Source: Sphingobacteriales bacterium
GTDB taxonomy: Bacteria > Bacteroidota > Bacteroidia > Chitinophagales > JADIYW01
Length of the DNA stretch: 64,000 nucleotides
Reading direction: 5' to 3'
Assembly: GCA_016699615.1 (NCBI GenBank)
Contig: CP064984.1
Coordinates: 1,116,001-1,180,000 of the forward strand
Under the pieces are notes generated by a model that did no database searches, was not told the origin of the DNA, and saw only the letters and a list, made by a program, of their open reading frames with translations. The stretch's first letter is position 1. The number at the start of each line of letters is the position of its first letter. Below are positions 56,178-64,000 of the stretch, piece after piece. The position numbers were made by a program, and so were the translations under genes.

Positions 56178-56282
56178 TAACTTCTTCTTTTTCAATGTTT
56201 TTTACAAAAATCGGTACTAAGATATTGCCTAGTTAATATTTTTTTTTATTTTTAAGAGATTATTAATAAATAGTAAAAAAAT

Positions 56283-57938
56283 ATGAGTCAATATACTTTG
56301 CCTATTGAAAAATTCTATCAGTGGGAAAATGAACTTGCAGACAAGACTTTTTTCAGACAAGCCTATAACGGACAATGGCTACACACAACTTGGAAAAAAG
56401 CTGGAGATGAAATTCGTAGAATGGCAAACTACCTAATTTCTTTAGACTTACCACCACAAAGCAAAATTGCTATCATCTCAAAAAATTGTGCGCACTGGGT
56501 CATGAGCGATTTAGCTATCATGATGTCTGGACATGTTTCAGTGCCATTGTATCCAACAATTCCTGGCGATTTAATCAATTATTGCTTAGAGCATAGCGAA
56601 GCAAAAGTTTGCTTTGTTGGCAAATTAGATGATTGGAGCAAACAACGTCATGGTGTACCCAATGATGTCAAAGTAATCACTTATCCATTGTGGACAGAAC
56701 AAGGCGAAAACTACACCAATTGGGATGACATTACAAAAAACACAGAACCTATTAGAAACAATCCGATTCCAAAACCAGATGATTTGATTACCATCATATA
56801 CACATCAGGAACAACAGGATTGCCAAAAGGTGTTCTGCATAACCATCATGCATTTGCATTTGCAGCATATAGTGCTATTAATATTTTAGCAGAATTAGGT
56901 AGCTCAGACAGATTTTTTTCTTATCTACCATTATCACATATTGCAGAAAGAATGTTGGTAGAAATGGGCAGCATTTACACAGGTGGTTCTATGTCTTTTG
57001 CAGAAAGCTTAGATACTTTTGCAGCAAACCTTAAAGATACAAAACCCACTGTTTTTTTAGCAGTACCTAGAATTTGGACAAAATTCCAAATGGGTATTTT
57101 AGGAAAAATGGATCAACGCAAATTAGACATTCTTACCAAAATCCCAATTGTTGGTGGTGTTGTAAAAAATAAAATAAAAGAAGGACTAGGATTAGACAAA
57201 ACTAAATTTTTACTTACTGGTGCAGCACCATTACCTGCAGCAACCATGCAGTGGTTTGAAGATATTGGATTCATCATCTACGAAGCTTATGCTATGACTG
57301 AGAATTGTGCTTACTCACACCTAAGTTTGCCTGGAAAAAGAAAAATTGGTAGCGTTGGTTGTTCTTTACCAAACAATGATGTAAGACTATCTGAAGAAGG
57401 AGAAATACAAGTGCGTAGTGATGCTGTAATGATAGGCTATTATAAAGAAGATGAAAAAACAAAAGAAGCAATAACTAGCGATGGTTGGCTATGTACAGGC
57501 GACCAAGGAGAAATTGACGATCAAGGTTTCTTAAGAATTACAGGAAGAGTGAAAGATTTATTTAAGACTGATAAAGGAAAATATGTTGCGCCAGCTCCGA
57601 TAGAAAATGAATTATCTAAATGCACATTAATAGAGCAAGTATGTGTTGTTGGTGCAAATCTACCACAAACAATAGCATTAATTGTACTATCTGCTGATGC
57701 AAAAGCATTAGATAAAGCTGAAATAGAAGAGAAATTAGTAGAAGCCATTAAAGATGTAAATAAATCATTAGACAAACATGAGAAGATGAAGAAAGCTGTT
57801 ATCATGCAAGAAGAATGGACGATAGAAAATAATTTAATGACACCAACATTAAAAGTAAAACGTAATATCTTAGAGAAACAGAAGAAAGATTTTTATGCAA
57901 AATGGTACAACGAAGGTGGCAATATCGTTTGGGAATAA
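56283..57938 (+). CDS. long-chain acyl-CoA synthetase (AMP-binding)
   Basis: 551 residues of the ANL superfamily, activating a fatty acid with ATP and CoA. Motifs in order: the P-loop IIYTSGTTGLPKG near 172, YLPLSHIAER near 220, AYAMTENC near 340, GWLCTGDQGEID near 402 and the ligase hinge ITGRVKDLFKTDKGKYVAP near 420. It is slightly shorter than FadD of E. coli and looks like the bacterial long-chain group. The aldehyde dehydrogenase gene follows after 204 bases, with no clear terminator between; a lipid-catabolism neighbourhood is suggested. Confidence 0.92.
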   Translation: MSQYTLPIEKFYQWENELADKTFFRQAYNGQWLHTTWKKAGDEIRRMANYLISLDLPPQSKIAIISKNCAHWVMSDLAIMMSGHVSVPLYPTIPGDLINYCLEHSEAKVCFVGKLDDWSKQRHGVPNDVKVITYPLWTEQGENYTNWDDITKNTEPIRNNPIPKPDDLITIIYTSGTTGLPKGVLHNHHAFAFAAYSAINILAELGSSDRFFSYLPLSHIAERMLVEMGSIYTGGSMSFAESLDTFAANLKDTKPTVFLAVPRIWTKFQMGILGKMDQRKLDILTKIPIVGGVVKNKIKEGLGLDKTKFLLTGAAPLPAATMQWFEDIGFIIYEAYAMTENCAYSHLSLPGKRKIGSVGCSLPNNDVRLSEEGEIQVRSDAVMIGYYKEDEKTKEAITSDGWLCTGDQGEIDDQGFLRITGRVKDLFKTDKGKYVAPAPIENELSKCTLIEQVCVVGANLPQTIALIVLSADAKALDKAEIEEKLVEAIKDVNKSLDKHEKMKKAVIMQEEWTIENNLMTPTLKVKRNILEKQKKDFYAKWYNEGGNIVWE

Positions 57939-58142
57939 TTATAGATTTATGAAATTATCTTAAGATGATTTTCTGTATTTAGCTGGATAAAATAAACTTT
58001 AGATAAGCATAGATATTAAAAAAAATTCTTTCCTTAGCATATAATATAATTGTAATTTTTTAACTGTGTAATTAAACATAAGTAGTATATAAAATTTATA
58101 ATTATAATATCTACGTTTATGAATCTACAAAACATTTAAGAA

Positions 58143-59531
58143 ATGGCAACAAAAAGCACTACAAAAACAAACGCAATACAAAGTATAATTGAGAAACAAA
58201 GACAATTTTTTGAATCAGAAACTACAAAATCAATAGATTTTAGAATTGATGCTTTAAAAAAGCTGAAGAAATCTATTCAGAATAATGAAGAAAAAATATA
58301 CGATGCATTATATCAAGATTTTAATAAATCAAAATTTGAAACCTATACATCAGAAATAAGTGTACTGTACGAAGAAATTAATGTAATGCTCAAAAACATT
58401 AAAAAATGGGCAACACCGCAAATTGTAAAAGATACTATTGCTAATTTTCCATCTAAAAATTATATCTATCCAGAACCTTATGGCGTTTGTTTAGTTATCG
58501 GTGCATGGAACTATCCACTACAATTAACTGTTGCACCAATAATTGGTGCAATTGCAGCAGGAAACACTGTTATTGTAAAGCCACCACGTGCAGCCATTCA
58601 TACTTACTACATTACACAACAAATACTTTCTGTTTTTGATGAAGAATATATAGCAACACTTCCAGAAGATAGCCAAAACGATGAGATGCTTGAATGTAGA
58701 TATGACTATATCTTTTTTACAGGTGGCGTAGAAGTTGGTAAAAAAATTGCAAGAGCAGCTGCAGAACACCTAACACCAACAACATTAGAACTAGGTGGCA
58801 AAAGTCCTTGTATTGTAGACAATACAGCAGATATAGATATTGCAGCAAAAAGAGTAGCTTGGGGAAAATTTTTCAATGCAGGACAAACTTGCGTAGCACC
58901 AGATTATTTATTAATTACATCAAAAGTAAAAGAGCAATTTTATCAATCATTCAAAAACCATGTCAAAACATTTTATGGTAGTAATCCGATATCAAGTTCA
59001 GACTATCCAAGAATCATTAATGATAGACATTTTGATAGATTAAGTAAAATGATTAAAGATGGAAATATTATTGTTGGTGGACAAACAGATAAAGAAACAA
59101 GATATATTGCACCTACTTTGATAGAAGTTAATAGCCTAGATCATCCACTAATGAATGATGAAATATTTGGACCAATTCTTCCTGTAATTGAAGTGAATGA
59201 TATAGATGATGCTATTCAAGTTATTAAACAATTTGAAAAACCATTAGCATTTTATTTATTTTCCAATCATTATGCTACACAACAAAAATTATTAAACACT
59301 ATCTCTTTTGGTGGTGGTTGTATTAATGATACCATTTCTCATTTTATCAATCATGAGTTACCATTTGGTGGCGTAGGCAATAGTGGCATTGGTGCCTATC
59401 ATGGAAAATTTAGTTTTGATACATTCACACACTTCAAAGGTATAGTACACAAAGTAAATTGGCCAGATGTGCCATTGAGATATCCACCATACCAAGCAAA
59501 GCTTGCTATAGCAAGACAAGTAATGAAATAG
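58143..59531 (+). CDS. aldehyde dehydrogenase (ALDH3-like)
   Basis: 462 residues, NAD(P)-dependent. The catalytic Glu216 is in TTLELGGKSP and the nucleophile Cys250 in NAGQTCVAP; the WNYP dinucleotide-fold start is near 125. The short length and the missing N-terminal strand fit the class 3 (fatty-aldehyde) branch. Where class 3 enzymes usually read KPSE, this one reads KPPRAAIHT, keeping the Lys but not the Ser-Glu. Likely oxidises medium or long-chain aldehydes, in keeping with the acyl-CoA ligase upstream. Confidence 0.92.
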   Translation: MATKSTTKTNAIQSIIEKQRQFFESETTKSIDFRIDALKKLKKSIQNNEEKIYDALYQDFNKSKFETYTSEISVLYEEINVMLKNIKKWATPQIVKDTIANFPSKNYIYPEPYGVCLVIGAWNYPLQLTVAPIIGAIAAGNTVIVKPPRAAIHTYYITQQILSVFDEEYIATLPEDSQNDEMLECRYDYIFFTGGVEVGKKIARAAAEHLTPTTLELGGKSPCIVDNTADIDIAAKRVAWGKFFNAGQTCVAPDYLLITSKVKEQFYQSFKNHVKTFYGSNPISSSDYPRIINDRHFDRLSKMIKDGNIIVGGQTDKETRYIAPTLIEVNSLDHPLMNDEIFGPILPVIEVNDIDDAIQVIKQFEKPLAFYLFSNHYATQQKLLNTISFGGGCINDTISHFINHELPFGGVGNSGIGAYHGKFSFDTFTHFKGIVHKVNWPDVPLRYPPYQAKLAIARQVMK

Positions 59532-59629
59532 TCTTACATAATTAACAAAAGATAATTAATAATTATCCAATAAAAAACTAAGATATATTCTATTCATTTT
59601 CATTAACTTAGTTTTAAACAAGTTAATTT

Positions 59630-60919
59630 ATGTTAAAAATCTATCTTAGTTTATTTATTGCTGTTTGCTTATGCATGCATAGCATTGCTGAAGATTGTAG
59701 TAACGGAAGGTATCAAAAAACAATTTTTACACAAGTAGATGTAAAAAAGAATATTGTTTATGCTACCAAGTTACAAAGTGATGGTAGACCAATCAATCTA
59801 AGATATGATGTGTATCAGCCAAAAGGCGATACTGTTGCTCAGCGTCCAGTCATGTTGCTTATTCATGGTGGTGCGTATCTCAAATTATTAGACCAAAACA
59901 GTCCAGATATAGTTTTGATGTGTAATCATTTTGCAAAAATGGGCTATGTCACTGTTTCCTTAGATTATAGACAAGAACCCAATCCACTTTCATTACTATC
60001 ACAAGAAAAAATGGTAAAAGCAGTTGGTAGAGCATTGATTGATACTAAAGATGCAGTAGATCATTTTATGCTTACTTACCAAAATGGCAATCCATATAGA
60101 ATTGACACATCAAGAGCATTTATTGGTGGCGTTTCTGCTGGTGGCGTTTCTGCATTATTCATTACATTTCTTGATAGCTTGGCTATGTTGCCTGCAAATT
60201 TTCAAGAATGGATTATAGAATCTAACGGAATAGAAGCTGACTCTATACTAAAACATAAATTTGATTTGGTAAAACCAAAAGCGGCTATTAGTATTTCTGG
60301 TGCTGTTTCAGATTTGAGTTGGATTAGAAATGTTGGAATTGATTTATTTTTATGTCATGGTTCTGCTGATGAAATTGTACCGTATAGAACTGCAAAACCA
60401 TTTAATATTCCAGATTTGCCATTGTTGAGTGGAAGTAAAGACATTTATCCATTGGCATTAAATGCTGGAATAAGAACTTTTTTTGAAGATTGGGAAGGAC
60501 GAGGACATGTGCCATTTATGAATTTAGATTTTGGTAGTATTATCACCTTGCAATTAATTAATCAGAAAATATTGGATACAACACAAGCAAACATTGCAAG
60601 GTTTTTGTATCCGTTGGTAAATTGCAACAATATTGTGAGTAGCATAAAACAAAATAAAATTGCTGATTTAAAGTTATTTCCAAATCCAAGTGTTGGTACA
60701 TTCTATATGGAATTGCCAAAACGCACCGATGCAAAAAATGCAATCTTAGAAATGTTTGACTTGACAGGAAAAAAAGTATTAGAAAAAACTATAGAAGTAC
60801 AGCAAGATGTTATAAAATTAGAAGAAAAATTGCCAGCAGCGCAATACTTCATCAAACTTTCATATGCCAAAAATGATAATATTGAATATTACACCTCAAA
60901 TATATTAATAATAAACTAG
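59630..60919 (+). CDS. secreted alpha/beta hydrolase with T9SS C-terminal sorting domain
   Basis: 429 residues. A signal peptide (residues 1-20, cut after SIAE) is followed by an esterase-type fold with the oxyanion motif LIHGGAYL near 82 and the nucleophile in GGVSAGGVSA near 169, then SADEIVPY and WEGRGHVPF with the Asp and His. From about residue 345 comes a type A T9SS sorting domain: LKLFPNPSVGTFYMEL and LEMFDLTGKKVLEK, ending in YYTSNILIIN. The protein is exported across the outer membrane and either released or attached to the surface. Carboxylesterase or peptide-type substrate unknown. Confidence 0.9.
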   Translation: MLKIYLSLFIAVCLCMHSIAEDCSNGRYQKTIFTQVDVKKNIVYATKLQSDGRPINLRYDVYQPKGDTVAQRPVMLLIHGGAYLKLLDQNSPDIVLMCNHFAKMGYVTVSLDYRQEPNPLSLLSQEKMVKAVGRALIDTKDAVDHFMLTYQNGNPYRIDTSRAFIGGVSAGGVSALFITFLDSLAMLPANFQEWIIESNGIEADSILKHKFDLVKPKAAISISGAVSDLSWIRNVGIDLFLCHGSADEIVPYRTAKPFNIPDLPLLSGSKDIYPLALNAGIRTFFEDWEGRGHVPFMNLDFGSIITLQLINQKILDTTQANIARFLYPLVNCNNIVSSIKQNKIADLKLFPNPSVGTFYMELPKRTDAKNAILEMFDLTGKKVLEKTIEVQQDVIKLEEKLPAAQYFIKLSYAKNDNIEYYTSNILIIN

Positions 60920-61061
60920 ATAATTAATTATAATATGTATCGAACTTATTATAATATTATTTTATATTAGCTATATTATACTTATAAATTTTAATTGTCT
61001 ATGTTTATTTCTTTTCCCAAGTTTATTCATTATTGAGTAAAATTTCTTTATATTTATAGTG

Positions 61062-61655
61062 ATGGAAAAAGAAGATTTGATTGATGTAGTAAGTAAAGGA
61101 ATAAAAGCAAATTTTCCTAACCTAAGTTATAATACAATTCTAGAGTTACTACCTCATTTTGAATTTCAGGAAGTACAGAAAAAACAAGAAGTTATAAAAA
61201 TTGGACAATACAACGGAAAAATTATCTTTGTAATCTCAGGTTTGTTTAGAGCTTATTATTACCAAGATGATACAGAAAATACATTTTGGTTCAGAGAAGA
61301 ATTTACCGTCTTTGCGTCACACAAAAGCATACTGCGAAACAAACCATCTACCATTGCTTACCAAGCATTAGAAGATAGTGTTATTTCAGTGATAGATTAT
61401 TCTATATTAAAAAAATTTGGAGAAGAAAATCCAGCAGTTGCAAATAGCATTATCAGCGTGCTCGAAAGTCTAATCTTAGAATTAATTGATAGAGTTGAAG
61501 AGTTTATTACTCTCAATCCAGAACAACGATATCAAAGTTTTTTAGATAGAAATTCTAAAGTACTCAATAGAATTCCACAAAATCAATTAGCATCATTTTT
61601 AGGTATTACACCAGAATCATTTAGCAGACTAAAAGCTAGAATGATGAAGAAATAG
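61062..61655 (+). CDS. Crp/Fnr-family transcription regulator
   Basis: About 198 residues: a cyclic-nucleotide-binding-like beta-barrel (about 25-120; FVISGLFRAYYYQDDTE, FASHKSI) and a C-terminal helix-turn-helix (RIPQNQLASFLGITPESFSRLKARM). No Cys cluster is seen, so it is not an oxygen-sensing FNR. A GTG three bases upstream is possible; ATG at 61062 preferred. It lies 78 bases upstream of the reductase gene and may control it. Effector unknown. Confidence 0.9.
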   Translation: MEKEDLIDVVSKGIKANFPNLSYNTILELLPHFEFQEVQKKQEVIKIGQYNGKIIFVISGLFRAYYYQDDTENTFWFREEFTVFASHKSILRNKPSTIAYQALEDSVISVIDYSILKKFGEENPAVANSIISVLESLILELIDRVEEFITLNPEQRYQSFLDRNSKVLNRIPQNQLASFLGITPESFSRLKARMMKK

Positions 61656-61706
61656 TTATGTGGCTTTTCTTACCTAAAGTCAAGACCAATGCATAGATAC
61701 TAGAGA

Positions 61707-61714
61707 TAACTTTG
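61707..61714 (+). promoter_or_regulatory. -7 box upstream of the reductase/desaturase pair
   Basis: TAACTTTG matches TAnnTTTG and ends 19 bases before the ATG at 61734. It suggests the reductase and desaturase have their own promoter, separate from the Crp/Fnr gene, which could therefore be their regulator. No -33 TTG is visible. Confidence 0.45.
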
Positions 61715-61733
61715 TCTTATAAATATTAAGCAT

Positions 61734-62816
61734 ATGTCTTTGCCAAGTATAAACAAGTTAATTGAACAGTTCAACATCACGATGTTCAATACAGATATGA
61801 AGTCTTACTTTTTTCCAATAACAGAAAAACTAAGATTATCAAAAAATGTATTTGCATATCATGCTACTGTAAAAGCAATAAAATTAGAAAGAGATGATGT
61901 GATAAACATTACATTACAACCATCAAAAAATTGGAAAGGATTTATTTCAGGACAATTCATAGATATTATGTACAAAATTGGTTCTATATTTTATACAAGA
62001 ACATTTAGTATATCATCAAGTCTAAAAGAATTTAAACAAGATGGCACTATACAATTGAGTATTCAAATACAAAAGAATGGAAAAGTAACACCACAATTAC
62101 TTGATGGTTTAAAAGTTGATGATATTATTGGAATAACAGAAGCGAAAGGTGATTTTATTCTACAAGCAAATCAAGAAAAATTATTATTCATTGCAGGCGG
62201 AACAGGCATCACACCATTTAGAGCAATGCTTTATCAATGTATTGATGAAAACAGAGATGTTGATATCATTTATTCTTGTAAAAAAGGAAAACATCTTTTT
62301 GCAGATGAATTGAAAAGATTAAACACTTCAAACATTAGAGTACATTTCCTAACATCTGATGTAGATGGAAGATTAAATGCTGAAATATTAAAAAATAAAA
62401 TATTAGATATTGAAATTAGACCAATTTATATTTGCGGACCATCAGCAATGATAAAAGATACGATTGCTTGCATTCAAGAACATCAATTATCTAATCAAGA
62501 AATATATCATGAATATTTTCATGCAACAGATGTTTCTAATTTTGTTCCTACAGAAAAGATAGACAGCAAGATTGAATTAAACAAAAAAAGAATTGAAATA
62601 AATTGCGACAACCAAAGTACAATTCTTGAAACGCTAGAAAAAAATAGCATAAAACCAAAACACGGATGTAGAATGGGACTTTGCAAAGAATGTACTTGTA
62701 CAAAACTTAGCGGGAAAGTCTATAATAAACTTACACAAAAAATATCAGACAACAATACTGAAGATATTCAAATATGCATCTCAATTCCAATTGGTGATGT
62801 AAAAATAAATTTATAA
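61734..62816 (+). CDS. ferredoxin-NADP reductase fused to [2Fe-2S] ferredoxin domain
   Basis: 360 residues. An FAD-binding barrel (about 35-145; RTFSISSS) and an NADP-binding domain (about 148-255; FIAGGTGITPFRAML and YICGPSAMI) are followed by a plant-type ferredoxin domain with ligands Cys312, Cys317, Cys320 and Cys348. This order is that of vanillate- or phenol-type oxygenase reductases, and of the oxidoreductases paired with acyl desaturases such as Rv3230c with DesA3. It starts 78 bases after the regulator and 19 bases before the desaturase, so it is probably the desaturase electron donor. Confidence 0.92.
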   Translation: MSLPSINKLIEQFNITMFNTDMKSYFFPITEKLRLSKNVFAYHATVKAIKLERDDVINITLQPSKNWKGFISGQFIDIMYKIGSIFYTRTFSISSSLKEFKQDGTIQLSIQIQKNGKVTPQLLDGLKVDDIIGITEAKGDFILQANQEKLLFIAGGTGITPFRAMLYQCIDENRDVDIIYSCKKGKHLFADELKRLNTSNIRVHFLTSDVDGRLNAEILKNKILDIEIRPIYICGPSAMIKDTIACIQEHQLSNQEIYHEYFHATDVSNFVPTEKIDSKIELNKKRIEINCDNQSTILETLEKNSIKPKHGCRMGLCKECTCTKLSGKVYNKLTQKISDNNTEDIQICISIPIGDVKINL

Positions 62817-62835
62817 TACAAAAAAAACGTATAAT

Positions 62836-63915
62836 ATGAAAACAGCAATGCCATCTAAAGAAACACTAGCATCTTTTGAAAAAGAACTAGAAACACTTAG
62901 ATTAGAAACTAGAGCAAAATTAGGTAAAACTGATGAGCAATATATTAAAAGAGTAATTCTAGTTCAAAGATTGACAGAAGTATCTGCAAGAGCATTATTA
63001 CAATTTGGAATCTTTCCACCATTTTGGTTGGTAGGTACTGGATTGCTAGGCATATCAAAAATATTAGACAACATGGAGATTGGTCACAATGTAATGCATG
63101 GACAATATGATTGGATGAATGACCCAACGATACACTCAAGTAATTTTGAATGGGACACAGCATGTGATGGTCATTCTTGGAGAAGAACGCACAATTATGA
63201 ACATCATACATATACAAACATTCTTGGAAAAGATAGAGATTATGGCTATGGCGTTATTCGTTTAGATGAAGATATGCCTTTTAGAAATGAAGACTATTTT
63301 AATATCTTTAAATTAGCTATGTTGCAAATATTTTTTCAATGGGGCGTTGCTGTTCATGAGTTAGAAGCAGATAAAATAAGAGATAAAGAAATTTCTATAA
63401 AAGATAAAATTCCATTCTTAAAACAATTTGCAAAAAAAGGATTTAGACAAGTATTTAAAGATTATATGTTTTTTCCAGCATTAGGTTTGTTTACTGGTTC
63501 AACTATTCCAATCTTATTGGGTAATGCAACAGCAAATCTTATTCGTAACCTTTGGGCATCTACTGTAATATTTTGCGGACATTTTCCAGAAGGTTCTTAT
63601 ACATTCTCTGAAGAAGAATGCGAAAATGAAAGCAAAGGACAATGGTATTATCGTCAAATTTTAGGTTCTTGTAATTTTGAAGGTGGAAAAATAATGCATA
63701 TTATGAGTGGACATCTTAGCTATCAAGTAGAGCACCATTTATTTCCAGATATTCCATCTACACGTTATCCTGAAATGTCTAAAAAAGTAAGAGAAATATG
63801 TAAAAAGCACAATATTCCTTACAACACAGCACCATTGCATGAGCAATATTTTTCAGTAATCAAAAAAGTATTGAAACATTCTGTTCCATCAAAAAACAAA
63901 GTAGCAGTTGCATAA
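62836..63915 (+). CDS. membrane fatty-acid desaturase
   Basis: 359 residues. Three histidine clusters typical of non-haem di-iron acyl desaturases are present: HNVMH (84-88), HNYEHH (119-124) and QVEHH (297-301). The QxxHH form of the third box is that of the linoleoyl-CoA/DesA3-like group. Membrane helices flank the first two boxes and lie near residues 215-250. It introduces a double bond into acyl chains, using electrons probably supplied by the upstream reductase. Regulation by the upstream Crp/Fnr protein is inferred from the neighbourhood. Confidence 0.94.
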   Translation: MKTAMPSKETLASFEKELETLRLETRAKLGKTDEQYIKRVILVQRLTEVSARALLQFGIFPPFWLVGTGLLGISKILDNMEIGHNVMHGQYDWMNDPTIHSSNFEWDTACDGHSWRRTHNYEHHTYTNILGKDRDYGYGVIRLDEDMPFRNEDYFNIFKLAMLQIFFQWGVAVHELEADKIRDKEISIKDKIPFLKQFAKKGFRQVFKDYMFFPALGLFTGSTIPILLGNATANLIRNLWASTVIFCGHFPEGSYTFSEEECENESKGQWYYRQILGSCNFEGGKIMHIMSGHLSYQVEHHLFPDIPSTRYPEMSKKVREICKKHNIPYNTAPLHEQYFSVIKKVLKHSVPSKNKVAVA

Positions 63916-63939
63916 ATCAATCCATAATAAATATTTCTA

Positions 63940-64000
63940 TTATTGATTAATATTAAGGTCTAAGTAAGAAGTGTAGAACTCTACTTTTCCGCTTTCTATA
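63940..64000 (-). CDS. C-terminal end of a minus-strand gene, cut by the window
   Basis: A minus frame ending in TAA at 63940 is open to the right edge and reads IESGKVEFYTSYLDLNINQ. Twenty codons are too few to identify the protein. The frame is plausible because the desaturase gene ends 24 bases away and would converge with it. It could be spurious. Confidence 0.35.
   Translation of the reverse strand, partial: IESGKVEFYTSYLDLNINQ

Noticed and set aside
59551..59567. GATAATT/AATTATC hairpin after the aldehyde dehydrogenase
   Set aside because: Stem is all A/T apart from one pair, with a three-base loop and no T-tract; not a convincing terminator.
1..64000. rRNA, tRNA, CRISPR arrays, insertion sequences, prophage
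   Set aside because: I looked for cloverleaf ends, regularly spaced repeats, transposase and phage motifs and saw none.

Overview
The window is a stretch of an AT-rich chromosome from a member of the Bacteroidota, most likely an uncultured or environmental relative of the Chitinophagales/Saprospirales/Flavobacteriales. The evidence is SusC/SusD-type outer-membrane receptors, a second TonB-dependent receptor with a carboxypeptidase-like N-terminal domain, a PorP/SprF-type protein, a GldB-like lipoprotein, a type IX secretion (T9SS) C-terminal sorting domain, DUF4834 and PUR-alpha small proteins, a methionine synthase split in two, and recurrent TAnnTTTG -7 promoter boxes. No rRNA, tRNA, CRISPR array, insertion sequence or phage gene was found. 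The region reads as core chromosome with a few accessory surface modules.

Layout. 1-5042 (minus) is the N-terminal 1680 residues of a giant secreted protein built of tandem modules and running off the left edge. 5353-10177 (plus) holds hisF and a SAM-I riboswitch followed by the two halves of B12-dependent methionine synthase. 10174-21201 is mostly minus strand: Fic protein, Ppx-like phosphatase, M42 peptidase, a TPR protein, a metallo-beta-lactamase-fold hydrolase, phosphoglycerate kinase, a PQQ-propeller lipoprotein, an unrecognised membrane protein and GldB; a DUF1569 gene lies among them on plus. 21317-31192 has nadE, an unrecognised small gene, a flavin monooxygenase with the Baeyer-Villiger fingerprint, metF, DUF4834, an ABC exporter, a GH25 lysozyme, a PaaI-type thioesterase and release factor 3. 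31349-40475 (plus) carries a PorP/SprF-OmpA fusion, a UbiB-type kinase with polyphosphate kinase, a sulfite reductase with a HEPN-like tail plus a hydrolase, and hisIE. 40595-50275 (minus) is the nutrient-uptake block: a SusC/SusD/lipoprotein operon and a second TonB receptor with a beta-rich lipoprotein. 50498-55121 (minus) holds mqnC (futalosine menaquinone pathway), ychF, a PUR-alpha protein and an ABC exporter. 55230-63915 (plus) has nusB, an acyl-CoA ligase, an aldehyde dehydrogenase, a T9SS-exported esterase, and a Crp/Fnr regulator, ferredoxin-type reductase and fatty-acid desaturase cassette.

How genes work together. One-carbon and methionine metabolism is represented by riboswitch-controlled metH and by metF 15 kb away. 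Polyphosphate synthesis (ppk1) and hydrolysis (ppx-like) are both present but unlinked. Histidine genes hisF and hisIE are 34 kb apart, each with its own -7 box almost touching the start codon. Lipid handling clusters at the right end (acyl-CoA ligase, aldehyde dehydrogenase, desaturase with a probable electron donor).

Three genes show an apparent one-base length error: ychF and the ABC exporter at 53326-55121 are broken by single frameshifts, and gldB has its natural ATG one base out of frame. Two of the three lie in A/T homopolymers, which suggests sequence error rather than gene decay. I did not find a clear new defence or mobile system. The best candidates for unexplored biology are the giant modular surface protein, the PorP/SprF-OmpA fusion, the TonB receptor/beta-rich lipoprotein pair, and the near-leaderless promoter arrangement shared by many genes.
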